Below are positions 45,434-56,879 of a DNA stretch of 64,000 nucleotides, piece after piece (the stretch's first letter is position 1; every line of letters starts with the position of its first letter). Both the position numbers and the translations under genes were made by a program. A model generated the notes under the pieces. That model saw nothing but the letters and a program-made list of their open reading frames with translations. It did not search any database and was not told where the DNA came from. Source of the DNA: Pleurodeles waltl (lineage: Eukaryota; Chordata; Amphibia; Caudata; Salamandridae); contig NC_090445.1 in NCBI RefSeq assembly GCF_031143425.1, positions 1,197,748,691-1,197,812,690 on the forward strand, read 5' to 3'.

Positions 45434-45905
45434 AGCATTTGCAATGCAACGGGTCTCACGTTTGCTCATGTTAGAGCTGATCGCGTTGTAAACTCCTAAC
45501 CCAACTTTTCATCTATTGGCAAAAGTGCTTTTATGTACGTAAACCGAAAAAGTTAAATTAACTGTGTAAAGCGCTCGACTTCTGCCAAGCAAAATCGCGC
45601 TAGGAAAATAGAGAAAATGTAGTCCACGATCCGACAGAAAACAGCGAGCCTCGCATGTTTTCTGAACTTGGTTGCTGCGCTCGAGGAGGGCTAACCACTG
45701 GAAAAGGCATGACATGGGCATGCCTTCGACTAATGAAAGCAAGCAGATTTTACTAGGCAAGCCCATGAACCAAATCAAACACACTGATGTGACGTTGACA
45801 GGGCTCCGAGCCCTTTTCTAATAACTAAAGCGTCTCGCTGCGATACGCATGCGCGAGCGCATGCAATGCAGGCTCGACCCTAAAAAGGCAGAGGCGCAGG
45901 AAATG
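45434..45905 (+). repeat. Dispersed repeat R, copy 2
   Basis: It shares with copy 3, in the same order and orientation: 'gttagagct', 'caaaatcgcgct', 'ctcg-atgttttc', 'aaaggcatgacatgggcatgc' (or variants), 'aggcaagcccatgaa' and 'cgaccctaaaaa'. It is non-coding and about 470 bp. Confidence 0.7.
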
Positions 45906-46044
45906 CTGCAGCCGCTGCCATCAAGAACTAATGGCTCATGCAGAAAATCACGTTTGCAGATGCATTAGAATTTAAATGAACCGCAGCAAAAACATAAATA
46001 TCTGATTTCTCTCCAATGGAGTGCAAGCACCAGAAAAAAAACGA

Positions 46045-46545
46045 GTTAGAGCTATTAGCGTTGTAAACTTTTCTTGCCACATCAAGTAAAAATAAAGAGT
46101 AATACAGTTTCACATCAGCAAGCCAATTCAAAGCGTCACGTCATGAGCATGAAGGAGACACTCATAAGGAACAAGGGGAGGGTGGGCGGCGGGGGTGTGG
46201 ATGGGGGAAATTTACAAAAACATATATTTTTTAAAACTAGCGCACTCGTACTGTGTAAAACCCAGCAAGATCGCGCTGTGTAGAAAAAAAAAGAAAAATT
46301 AGCCTAGAAACCATGCTAAAACCATAGAGACTCGTATGTTTTCAGTGGTTGGTCGGTGCACTGGAGGAGGGGTAAACACTTGAAAAGGAATGACATATGC
46401 ATGCCTTTCACAAATGAAATCAAGCAAATTTTAAAAGGCAAGCCCATAAAACAATGAAATGACGGGTGTGACATGGGTATGGTGAAAAGCCCACAGAGAG
46501 ATTGCAACAGAGGCTAGAGCGCTTACACGCTTGACCCTAAAAAAG
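46045..46545 (+). repeat. Dispersed repeat R, copy 3
   Basis: Same motif series as copy 2, 611 bp downstream. The two copies differ by a purine-rich insertion near 46160-46200. This is a non-coding family of unknown type; no clear terminal repeats. Confidence 0.7.
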
Positions 46546-46624
46546 TGAGAGAGTTGGTCCTAGAATAAAACATCCCACTCTCCATCCTCCCCAAAACTTA
46601 GAGCCTCTGGGCACCCCACGAATT

Positions 46625-46629
46625 CTGAG
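46625..46629 (+). repeat. Target-site duplication CTGAG (left)
   Basis: Matches 56101-56105, on either side of the LTR that contains Hb-E. Confidence 0.8.
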
Positions 46630-46949
46630 TGTTAGAAATGGGGTTTCTAGTTGGCAGAGGTATGCACCCTTGTCCAAATAGGGACCACAATCCTAGTCAG
46701 GGTAAGTCACAACACAATCGCAATTTTCCTGTGGCCACCCTCCGGTAGCTTGACACTGAGCAGTCAGGCTTAACTTAGAAGGCACTGTGTGAAGTATTTG
46801 TGCAGAACTTTATGCAATAACACAGTGAGAACACCACAAAAAGGCACCACACAGGTTTAGAAAATAGAGAATATTTATCTGAATAAAATAATGTGGAAAC
46901 AATGAAAATCCATTGTACACAAGCAAAGTTATGGTTCCTTAAAGATTTA
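46630..46949 (-). repeat. Solo LTR, left part (interrupted by Hb-E)
   Basis: Starts TGTTAGAAATGGGGTTTC, closely related to the inverted end of the LTR at 2420-4963 ('ctagttgg', 'ccacaatcctagtcagggta', 'taacttagaaggca'). It runs to the TTA at 46947-46949 where Hb-E begins and resumes at 54742. Confidence 0.82.
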
Positions 46950-47338
46950 GGCCTTCATTACAACATTGGCTGTATATGCCACCTACTGCCGTGCTGACGG
47001 CCACCAACATACCGTGACCGCAACGATATACCGCTACCGGTATTATGACCCACACATAGAAAATCGCCACTATACAGACACACACACAAGTCTGCCAGAC
47101 CAAAGGTCAGTGATAAATTGGCAGCACCGAAACCCACACCGTTATGCCAACAGAAATACGCCGACAGTAACACAAACCACGAATCACTGCAGCGGTCTTT
47201 CAACAGCGGTAAACCATTGGCGGTACACACCGCTGCGCTCAAAATACAAACACACTAACAAAACTACACCACATTGGGCAATTCAAACTACACACACCTG
47301 ACACACATACACACACCACACCCACACACTCAGACCAC

Positions 47339-47345
47339 TATAAAA
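47339..47345 (+). promoter_or_regulatory. TATA box of Myb1 (Hb-E)
   Basis: TATAAAA 196 bp before the Myb1 ATG at 47535, conserved in Hb-B and Hb-C. Confidence 0.5.
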
Positions 47346-47534
47346 CACATACCCACATTACCCACAACCCTTTCAACAACAAAAAAAGATTGCTAACAGA
47401 GAGAGACAAGCCAGGAGCACCCACTCAATCTAAGCCACAGAACCCCATCACCCATACACCATCCACGCACCTCACAGCACACACCCCAACATATCACCCC
47501 ACACGCCCTCACACATACCACTCACACCACATCC

Positions 47535-49061
47535 ATGGCACCACAAAGACACCCCAGGTTTTCTGAGGAGGAGCCAAGGGTCATGGTGAAGGAAATCATC
47601 TGGGTAGAGCCAAGCTATTCGGATCACAAGTGCAGCAGCGTCCATTGCTAGGAAGATGGAGCTATGCCGGAGAGGCGTGGACAGAGTCAACGCTGTGGGA
47701 CAGCACCCCAGAACAATGGATAACATCAGGAAGAGGTGGAATGACCTACAGGTGAAGGGGCAGGAAGGTGCGTTCCGTGGTTGCAAGACACCAGGTAGCC
47801 GTACAGAGGACTGGCGGTGGAACCCACCTCCGCCCCCACAACTAACAACATGGGAGGAGCAAGTCTTGGCAATAATGCATCCTGAGTAACAGGAGGACTT
47901 GACTCTGGTAAGTCAAATCTTTACTATTATATCCCCCACCCTACCTGCATGCCATCACAAACTCCTACCCCTAACCTCACCCCCATCACTCCACCACCTC
48001 ACATATACCCCACTATCACAACCCACCCATCCCAAAACCAAGCCCTGCATGCCACACCAATGCATGGACACCCATCACAGACATGCATGGACACCTATCA
48101 CTAAAGCATGCACATTAGAGAGAATCACCTAGCCCACAAAATCACCACTCATTCAAGGCAAAGCTGACAGGGCAATCACACCCATACAGGGAAACACACC
48201 CATGCACAAGATGGCACATGCAGATACAATAACACTGCATTTACACCCCCACTCAACGTCACCGGAGAGGAGGTGCCACCAACATCCAGTCCCCACCCCA
48301 GAAGAGGCCCATAGTGATGACAGCATCTCTGCACGCCTGGATCACGATGACCAACCTGACCCATCAGGGACCTCTGGATAGTCAGTTACCCTGCCACAGT
48401 CCCATACCACCAGAGAGCCTCCCCCTCAGGAAACACCACCACAGCAACCACCCAGCGGGCCCATACCACTGTCACCAGGACACGTCAATCAGCAGTGTGT
48501 CCCCACTACAGGGACCCCAGGCAACCCCAGAATCACAGGACAATCAGGGACCTGGGGTCAGTGGCAGTGGGCACATGGTTCAGGGGACAGATGCACAGGA
48601 CAACAGGGAAGCTGGGAGGACTGCTGTGCGACAGGGGGAGGACAGGCCCAGGGAACCCACACTCCACAAGGCACTTGCAGGGATCCTGGGAGCATACCAC
48701 CATTCCCAGGAGACCTTGAGCCAGATACTGGCCAAGCTGCAGGAGACCCAGCGGCTGCAGGAGGGACAGTACCTGGGAATCAGGGAGGACCTCAAACACA
48801 TCCACACCATCCTGGCCACCATTGCAGGGGTGCTCGCTGATATGGCCAAAACCATGAGGGATGCAGTGGCACATCAACGGGCTCCTGACACTAGCCACAC
48901 CGAAGATCAGCCCTCCACCTCCACCGGCGCTAGTGGACAGGAGGCCCGCCACAGGACCAACAGGCCACCAGCACCCTACCCCCTGTAGAAGGAGAACCAC
49001 ACCACAAACGGTCCCTGCGATCCAGGCAGAAGCCAGAGAATATTGCCAAGACAGGAAATAA
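47535..49061 (+). pseudogene. Myb1 (Myb/SANT-like protein) of Hb-E
   Basis: The start MAPQRHPRFSEEEPRVMVKE is followed by several small indels in the Myb/SANT-like domain (for example near 47620 and 47750) and an in-frame TAA near 47887. The exon 1 donor (GTAAGTCAAATC at 47908) is kept, but the exon 2 acceptor near 48240 is no longer recognisable. Exon 2 (about 48250-49061) still has the acidic DDS patch, the helical segment (GAYHHSQETLSQILAKL ... QRLQEGQYLG) and a basic end (HKRSLRSRQK). Dead gene. Confidence 0.68.
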
Positions 49062-49245
49062 GACTCTCCTGAATGTCACCCTTGTGTCCCACTATGTCAC
49101 CCTGTCCACCTTGAACTGCCATTGCTCCCCTTCCTATGCCCCCTTGGACAATGCACCTGTGATACTAAGAGACTGGACTCTATCTGGACATTCCTCCACC
49201 ATCACCCAAGCCCATTGCACATCCTCCTCCACGTCTTAGCACTTA

Positions 49246-49251
49246 AATAAA
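49246..49251 (+). terminator. Poly(A) signal of Myb1 (Hb-E)
   Basis: AATAAA about 185 bp after the end of Myb1 exon 2. Confidence 0.5.
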
Positions 49252-49537
49252 CACCCTTGGAACAAATACAAGTATGGAGTCTGTCAATTGATTGCAATAT
49301 GAATTAGTTTAACAAGCTGTAAACATTTCAATCCATATGTAGTTTTATATACATTGGTATGACCTTTAGTGGGAAGCAGTAAACACACCAGGAGCCAGAG
49401 TGGGCCACGGAGATCTGAAAACAGAGATGCCAAAAGGTACAGTAACTGGCCATAGACATAGGGAAAACAAGCTGCCATGTCCAACGTCTAACACAAAACT
49501 GCAATGTAAAGTGAAGTTACAGTGTCTTACCTGTGTG

Positions 49538-50680
49538 TCACTGGAGGTACTGTTGACTGAGAGAATATCTATTGTCCACATCTTCATCCTCCGCCTCCTC
49601 TTCGTCACTGTCCACAGGCTCCACCGCTGCCACAGGACCATCTCCAGGCTCATCCTCCTGCAGAAAAGGCACCTGGCGTCTCAAGGCCAGGTTGTGCAAC
49701 ATGCAACATGCAAAGATGATCTGGCACACCTTCTTGGGTGAGTAGTACAGGGATCCACCTGTCAGATGGAGGTACCTGAACCTGGCCTTCAGGAGGCCAA
49801 AGGTTCTTTCAATTATTCTCCTTGTTCGCCCATGTGCCTCATTGTAATGTTCCTCTGCCCTGGTCCTGGGATTCCTCACTGGGGTCAGTAGCCAGGAGAG
49901 GTTGGCGTAACCAGAGTCACCTGCAAATATTGAGGGATACTTGTTAGCCACACACTCACCCTTAGGGAGAATCCCACACCCATACACCAACATATACTGG
50001 GTGGGGTCCATGGGCTCGCCTATTAGCCACACCCGGTGCCTCCGGAGTTGAGACATCACAACACACATCACAGTAATGCTGCTATTCCTCAAGATAAAGG
50101 CATCATGCACAGAGCCAGGATACTTGGCATTCACATGGGAGATGTACTGGTCAGCCAAACACAGCATCTGCACATTCAAGAAGTGAAAGCTTTTTCTATT
50201 CCTGAACACTTGTTAATTTCTCCGGGGTGGGACAAATGCTACATGTGTACCATCAATGGCACCAATGATGATGGGGATATGTCCCAGGGCAGAAAAGTCA
50301 GCTTTCACTGTGGTCAAATCCTCCACCTGGGGGAATACGATGTGGTTGCGCATGTGTTTCAGCAGGGCAGACAACACTCTGGTCAACACGTTGGGGAACA
50401 CTGGCTGAGAAATCCCTGATGCCATGGCCACTGTTGTTTGGAAGGAACCACTTGCCAGGAAATGGAGCACTGCAGCACCTGCACTAGAGGGGGGATACGC
50501 GTGGGCTGGCGGATAGCTGAAATCAGGTCTGGCTCCAATTTGGCACACAGTTCTTGGATTGTGGCCCGATCAAGTCTGTAGGTAAGGATAATGTGCCTGT
50601 CCTCCATAGTCGCCAGGTCCACCAGGGGTCTGTACACAGGGGGATGTCTCCATCTCCTATTCATCCTCAGCGGTTGAACA
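49538..50680 (-). pseudogene. Harbinger DDE transposase, main exons (Hb-E)
   Basis: Exon 2 (50680-50020) enters in frame after a CCCTAG acceptor (VQPLRMNRRWRHPPVYRPL). It is broken by a frameshift near 50475 and by a stop near 50214, just after the first Asp (AIDGTHV). Exon 3 (49920-49538) is open, with the second Asp (GDSGYA), the Glu (RIIERTFG) and an acidic tail. A 99-bp intron lies between them; being a multiple of three without stops, it can also be read through. The first exon at 54390-54472 is intact and in phase. Confidence 0.8.
49921..50019 (-). other. Transposase intron 2 (Hb-E) with GC donor
   Basis: Starts GCGAGC instead of GTGAGG and ends TTTGCAG, at the same codon as the introns of Hb-B and Hb-D. 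Confidence 0.7.
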
Positions 50681-50944
50681 CTAGGGTGGAAAACGGTGAG
50701 CAGAGGGTCATATTCACACATATGTGACAATAAAAATGCTTTTCTTCCTTTACAGAAACAGTGTGTGAAGTCGAAAGTCAGTTGATGTGCCAATGCCTGC
50801 TGTGACGCAGTTAAGTGCCATGCCCTTTGCCCCCGTGAAATGGCAGCTGCCTGACCTCTGAGGAGAGACAAGTGGAAATTAGATTATTCCGCTGGCGTTG
50901 TGCGCCGTTGCGGTCGGCGGTCGATGACTGCCGCGCAACTTCAC

Positions 50945-50983
50945 ATTGGTTATCATTGGGGCCTATGGTTTCCAGGAGCCAAT
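50945..50983 (+). promoter_or_regulatory. CCAAT-box cluster upstream of Myb2 (Hb-E)
   Basis: ATTGG (50945-50949) and CCAAT (50979-50983) with the same spacing as in Hb-C. Confidence 0.4.
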
Positions 50984-51125
50984 GGCGATGTACGCCGGAG
51001 GTGACGGTATGCACCGCCGCGGGCGTGACTGCTATTTTCTATCTGTTCAATCACTTGCTACCTGACCTTCGACAGGTGAGGACCTATACTGCAAGTGCTG
51101 CTGTGACCTGTGTATGGAAGCGACA

Positions 51126-53370
51126 ATGGCTCAAGTGTCTGGGGAAAGGGCCCCCGCCTTCACTTCGGAGGAGTTGGAGAGACTAGTGTATGGGGTCCTA
51201 CCCCAGTTTACTTTACTCTATGGTCCTCCACACAAACAGGTGAGTACACTGTGAGCATGATACTTGGGCCATGAATGTATGGATTGCTGTGTTTGTAAGC
51301 CTTGTGTTGGGGGGGCTGAGGGATCCTGGGCAGAGTGCTGCATGTCTGATGGTCAATGTCTGTGCGTAAGGGGATGGGAGGAATATTGTGGGACATGAGT
51401 CTAACAGTCCGGACGGTATAACTAATCCCTTTTTTCTATGCATATTTCCCTGCAGGTCAGCACCCATCAGAAAAAGGGTATTTGGCGCGCCATCGCCAAG
51501 GAAGTGCGGACTCTGGTGGTCTTTGACAGGCGGAGCAACCACTGTCGCAAACGGTGGGAGGACCTGCGCCACTGGGCAAGGAAGATGGCGGAGGCCCAGC
51601 TGGGGCTGGCCTCCCAACGAGGAAGAGGTCCGAGTTGTACCTTGACCCCACTGATGTACCGCATCCTGGCGGTGGCCTATCCAGAGTTGTATGGGTGCTT
51701 GAAGGCATCACAGCAGCCACAAGGGGGTGAGTACAGATTCATTACTTTGCGTGTTAAGGTTGTACCTGGGTGGGGGATGTGAGCTGTGGGTGCCCCTAGG
51801 CAAGGGCGAACTGGCAGGGTTAGGTCCCTTGTTGGTCAGGCTCTGAAGCACTCCAACCCCAATCATGTTAGTGGGCATCTACTACTGGGCAGGGTACTGT
51901 TGGTTTCAGGTGTGCAGCCAATGGCGTTGAGCAATGTACCCCATGGGCTGGTGACTAGCATTGTAACTGGTAGTGCAGGGCTTAGTGCATAGGGCTGATC
52001 CCTGTGTGTTGTGTACGCCAACAGTAGAGTTGTTAGTGGCATTGACCAAGTGTATCCTCTGTCTCTCCCCCTCCTTTTTGTTTTGTCACCCTGTCCTTGT
52101 GTGCTTTAGCATCATCTGGCGGAGGAGCAGAGGCATAAGCAACGGAGGGAGCTGCATCCCACATGGGCCTGGAGGCCGAATCCACTGACGGTGAGAGCAC
52201 CAGTGGGACGGAGGGCGAAGGGAGCACCACAACTGACACAGGAGGGGACACTACAGACAGCGGCTCCTCCAATGGAAGCTCCCTGGCGGTGGTGGACATC
52301 TCTGTGCCCACCCCAACAGCAGGTACAGCCGCCACCCCCATACCAGCATCACCCTCCTAGCAGCCCCTCAGCGTGTTTCCCTTGCCTGCTCACCCAGGAG
52401 GGTGGGCATCTCCTTCGCCCCAGGCTCCTCAGGCCCTGCCCCAGTCAGCCCTGCTGCCCTCAGTGAGGAGGCTATTGACCTCCTGAGATCCCTCTCTGTT
52501 GGGCAGTCAACCACACTGAATGCCATCCAGGGAGTCGAGAGGCATTTGCAACAAACAAATGCATACCTGGAGGGCATTCACTCTGGCGTGGCGGCCCAAC
52601 AGAGAGCATTTCAGGCTCTGGCCTCTGTACTGATGGCAGCCATTGTCCCTGTCTCCAGCCTCCCCCCTCCAACTTCCTCTAACCTATCCCAATCCCCTCA
52701 ACCTATCCCAAGCACACCTTCAGACCAGCATTCACCCAAATCAACACACAGAAGTGGCTCGGTCGGGCAAACACAAGCACCACACATCATCTCACAGGCA
52801 CTCACACAACCACCATCCAGAAGTAGACACACCAACATCCACTGCCTCCACTGTGTCCCCTTCCTCCTCCTTGTCCACCTCCCTCCCAGTAGTGTCTCCA
52901 CTCATACCTGCATGCACTACATCCTCATTCACTACCTCCATCACCAGCACACCTATCACTACATGCCCCTCACTGGCAATCACCACCCCCACATCCGTGC
53001 ACATGTCCCCTGTGTCCTCTCCCACCGTGTCTGTGACCTCTCCTCCCATAGTACACAAACGCTAGCATACACCCACCCAACAGCCATCCACCTAACAACA
53101 GCATCCAGCTCATGCACCTGCACCCAAACACAGCAGACTGACCCCTCCTACAACCACTCCCTCTTCCTCCACTCCCAAACCTTCACCCTCTTCCTTCCCC
53201 AGTGTCCCTAAGAAGCTTTTCCTCACCACCCTTGACCTCTTCCCTACCCTCCCCCCGTCCTTCACCTCGGGTGGCCGGAACCTAGCCCAGCTCCTCAGCC
53301 ACCAGTCCACGTCCGCTGTGGGTTCTGCAGCTCTGAGAGCCTCTAAAGAGGCACCCATCAGCCCAGCCAG
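51126..53370 (+). pseudogene. Myb2 (Myb/SANT-like protein) of Hb-E
   Basis: Exon 1 (51126-51239, MAQVSGERAPAFTSEELERL) and exon 2 (51456-51726) are open and give a complete Myb/SANT-like domain (GIWRAIAKEVRTLVVFDRRS ... CRKRWEDLRHW). Exon 3 starts at 52110. It has a TAA within its first 13 codons, a frame change near 52350, then the helical segment (EEAIDLLRSLSVGQSTT ... YLEGIHSGVAA), and dissolves into frameshifts in the Ser/Thr/Pro-rich part. Introns and phases match Hb-C. The DNA-binding exons are better preserved than the tail. Confidence 0.7.
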
Positions 53371-53409
53371 TGTGCCACCAACACCTGCCAAGGTCACCCC
53401 ATGTGCTGC

Positions 53410-53650
53410 ATCACTGGGCACAAAGCCCCCTCCAGAACCAGTGGAAGAAGGCATCCCCTCACCCTATCCTTGGCAGGATGAAGCACTTTGGGCACAAAGC
53501 CACCTCCAGAACCAGTGGAAGAAGGCATCCACTCACCCCTTCCTCGGCAGGATGAAGCACTGGGCACAAAGCCCCCTCCAGAACCAGTGGAAGAAGGCAT
53601 CCACTCACCCTATCCTTGCAGGATGAAGCACACTGGGCACAAGTCCCCCT
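53410..53650 (+). repeat. 72-bp minisatellite in Hb-E (about 3.4 units)
   Basis: The unit of 71-74 bp contains 'gggcacaaagccccctccag' and 'tggaagaaggcatcc'. It occupies the place where Hb-C has its 30-bp arrays but is unrelated in sequence. Confidence 0.88.
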
Positions 53651-53675
53651 CCAGAACCAATGTAGGAGCCACCCA

Positions 53676-53950
53676 CTTGAGAGACTGTGGCTTTGCACTC
53701 CCCAGGACCAAGCAGTGGGCAAATCACCCACTTGAGAGAATGTGGCTTTTCACTCCCCAGGACCAAGCAGTGGGCAAACCGCCCACTAGAGAGACTGTGG
53801 CCCTGCACTCCCCAGGACCAAGCAGTGGGCAAACCACACACTTGAGAGACTGTAGCTTTGCACTCCCCAGGACCAAGCAGTGGGCAAACCACCTACTAGA
53901 GAGACTGTGGCCTTGCTCTCCCCAGGACCAAGCAGTGGGCATGTAGCCCC
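53676..53950 (+). repeat. 55-bp minisatellite in Hb-E (5 units)
   Basis: Units start at 53676, 53731, 53786, 53841 and 53896, each with 'ccaggaccaagcagtgggca'. The same unit is found in Hb-A and Hb-C. Confidence 0.92.
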
Positions 53951-54389
53951 CTCCAAGAGCAGTGGCGTTTTACTATCTTCTGGCTGAGGCGCCCCCTCTT
54001 TCCCTGTCCCCCTGAGGTGCCTGTGTGTTTTTGACCTGATGCTCCTGTAGTGTTCTCTCCGTATTGAGGCACGAGTACGTGTGGCTTGGCCTATGTGTTT
54101 TGGCCCCGGGGGCCACGGACATTTTGAGTGGACATTGTCCCACCCTTTGTAAATATTGTATATTTTGTAAATACTGTTTTTGAATTCTAAACGTATTTAT
54201 AACAGTTTCTAATATAACACTAATTTGACTCCATTCCTTTTGCCCTTGCGTTATTCCTGAGGGTTATGGGGTGTATATGTAATTTTGTTGCATGTGTTTG
54301 TGTGTATGGTGTTGGGGGTGTTACGTGTTGCATGTGTGTGTCACTCTCTTTATCCTCCCCCTCCCCTGTGTGTTAGGTGCAGTACTCAC
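53951..54389. other. Conserved non-coding tract in Hb-E right arm
   Basis: Corresponds to Hb-A 91-528 and Hb-C 19591-20071. T-rich ('tttgtaaatattgtatattt'), no coding frame. Confidence 0.5.
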
Positions 54390-54472
54390 CCTGGTCGTCG
54401 TCGCCGGCGTTGGTACTCCTGGTATATGAGCAGATACACCAGCATGGGAAAGACGTGCAGCTCGGGCTCCAT
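54390..54472 (-). CDS. Harbinger transposase, first coding exon (Hb-E)
   Basis: ATG at 54470-54472 on the minus strand. 83 bp encode MEPELHVFPMLVYLLIYQEY and an Arg-rich run, ending at GG|GTGAGTAC. The left-over GG plus T of the main exon (50680) makes a Gly codon and keeps the frame into VQPLRMNRRWRH. Intron 1 (50681-54389, 3,709 bp) contains Myb2 on the opposite strand. The exon itself is undamaged although the rest of the gene is dead. Confidence 0.7.
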
Positions 54473-54741
54473 GGCGTCCTGGTTCTTCCTTGAGTGTCGA
54501 GAGGTGAGTCGTTTCCCTTCAGAACATTGTTTCCGCCGTGGTTTTGATGGCGTTGGTACCGCCCCGGAAAAGGTGGCAGATAGGCCTCTTATAATGCAGT
54601 GGGCGGAACCTTGTCTGTTGGCGGTTACCGCAGCGGTGTTTGTTGCTACCGCGGTGGCGGTCAGAGTGTTAAAGTGGCTGTCTGTGCTGGCAGTTTCCTG
54701 CCACTTTACAACCAACTGCCAGGGTTGTAATGAGGGCCTAA

Positions 54742-55661
54742 ATCTAACGAAAGTGCCTAGAAAACACAATAGCTCCAACTGGGGCTAGCACGGTGTTGTT
54801 GACAGAGTTGTTCCCAACAATCCAACACCAGTGGTGCCAGTCATGGAGTCACCCGGAACCCCAGGTACAGTACCTTTTGAAAACAAAGAACAATGATGGT
54901 TTGGCCTCAGTCCCTTACAACTTCCGAGGAGAGAGACGTTGGTTCTGCGCTGCAAAGCAGGTGGAGGTGAGGCTTCGGCTCTGTCCAGATGCAGGGGATG
55001 ACTTTGCAGTGTTGTAATGATCCTGAGTTGCGTCAGCTGAGTTGCGGTTACGTTGGACGTTGTATGCAGCGAGGTTTGAAGAGTGGGAGCAGGCTGCGTT
55101 ATCACTGAAGTCATTCTGGAGTCGGGTACTAGCAAAAAGCTAGCAGTTAAAGTCTTTGCTGTACCTAGGACTTCAAAACAGGAGGCAAGCTCAATCCAAG
55201 CCCTTGGAGAGCACTTTTGGGTGTAGGCAGACTCTTTCCAGCACAGTCAGAGGCCAGCAGGACAGCAGGACAGCCATCCTTCTCAGCAAAGCAGACTTTG
55301 ATTGGAGACAGGCTGTAAGGCCCAGATTGTTTTAAGTGCAGAGAAATGCTCACTTTCTAAAAGTGGCATTTCTAGAATTCTGATATAAAATACAACCTCA
55401 CCAATAAGCAAGATTTTCTATTACCATTCTGGCCATAAGAAATATGACCTGGTTACCCCTTTCAGATCAGAATCTACCACTCAAAAGGATATAAGGGCAG
55501 TTGTAATGCTAGTCTATGAAAGAAGCAGGCCTTACAGTAGTGGAAAACACATTTATGAGTTTTCCACTACCAGAACATATAAAACACGTATGTACATGTC
55601 CTGCCTTTTACCTATATAGCACCCTGCCCTATGGGTTACCTAGAGCCTACCTTAGGGGTGA

Positions 55662-55697
<36 letters not shown>

Positions 55698-56100
55698 AAT
55701 ATATAAAGTGGAGTTTAGGGCTTGGCAAGTACTTTAAATGCCAAGTCAAAGTGGCAGTGAAACTGCCCACACATGACTTTCAATGGCACGCCTGAGACAT
55801 GGTTAAGTGGCTACTTATGTGGGTGGCACAATCAGTGCTGAAGGCCCACTAGTAGCATTTAATTTACAGGCCCTGGGCACAAGTAGTGCACTTTACTAGG
55901 GTCTTATAAGTAAATTAAATATGCCAATTGAGTATGAGCCAATGTTACCATGTTTAAGGGAGAGAGCATATGCACTTTAGCACTGGTTAGCAGTGGTAAA
56001 GTGTGCAGAGTCATAAAACCAACACAAACAGTGTCAGAAAAGTAGAGGGAGGCAGGTAAAAAGTTGGGGGAGGACCACCCTAAAGCTGTCAGGTCTAACG
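54742..56100 (-). repeat. Solo LTR, right part (continues 46630-46949)
   Basis: Ends GGTCTAACG (an expected final A is G). The following CTGAG (56101-56105) equals the 5 bp before 46630. Without Hb-E and its target duplication the LTR would be about 1.68 kb. Text such as 'ccactagtagcatttaattt' matches the LTR at 2420-4963 in inverse orientation. Confidence 0.82.
55664..55693. repeat. (TA)n microsatellite inside the LTR
   Basis: About 14 TA units with little interruption. Confidence 0.9.
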
Positions 56101-56105
56101 CTGAG
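56101..56105 (+). repeat. Target-site duplication CTGAG (right)
   Basis: Matches 46625-46629. Confidence 0.8.
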
Positions 56106-56879
56106 GATGAAGTGTGGGGGAGCGAAGAAAAAGTGCAAGAACTTTTGTACACATTTTACATGACAATTGAAACCCTTTAGGAGCCTATCTTAATTTGTCT
56201 TGGGAACATTAAGTAGCTGGCCTTGGACAAAGTAAAATCTGCCCCAAGTCATCTAGTTCCACTACCGACAGGCTTGTGTTGAGATGAGAAGAAATGATGC
56301 AACTATCCAAAGAGGGCAACAATGGGACGCATCAGGTTCAATATCTAATTTGGTACATGATACTGGCATCCAGATTTCTAGATTCATGGAGAAAGGAGGG
56401 ACATTCTTATAAAACAGAAGCGCTAACGTCACCAGCCCAGAACCACTCTTGCAAAGGTTAACAGGAAAGGACTGGATCATTGTTAACTGAGCCTGTTTGT
56501 CCATACTTCTCCTGAGGTTACTATTAACTTACCTCCTGGGGCTATACCTTAGGTTGTGGTGCTAGATAATGTGCCTCCATTACAGAATAATGCTTCTGAG
56601 AGCCACGTACAACTAAAAAATAAGATTACTCACTGGTTGGGGACTCACTCTTGCCTGGCGGCACACAAAGGTGATTGAATCAACATAGTGAGAAGAGTCA
56701 CATGCATTGGTAATGTTAGGAAATCCTTCTGTGGAGATTGTGATCATGAATTCAATAGACCCTATGTTGCTGGGTGTGTGCCTGCATCCATTAGACTGGA
56801 CAAAAGCACTTCCATACTAGGGCTGCCCCGGGTTACTTTTATAGACCAGAATCAATAGGTTACGAACGAAGCCAGTCTA
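56106..56879. other. Unclassified DNA, perhaps LINE ORF1
   Basis: Broken frames near 56680-56870 (for example ASIRLDKSTSILGLPRVTFI) would fit the end of a LINE ORF1 directly upstream of the endonuclease frame at 56906. Not conclusive. Confidence 0.35.

Larger units (their letters stand above)
46950..54738 (+). mobile_element. Large PIF/Harbinger transposon Hb-E, complete but decayed (7.8 kb)
   Basis: The left end is GGCCTTCATTACAAC and the right end GTTGTAATGAGGGCC, with TTA on the left and TAA on the right (one mismatch). The order is the same as Hb-C: Myb1, transposase (-), Myb2, minisatellites, first transposase exon (-). It is shorter than Hb-C mainly because its minisatellites are smaller. 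All three genes have disabling changes. It sits inside a solo LTR, so it arrived later than that LTR. Confidence 0.9.
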
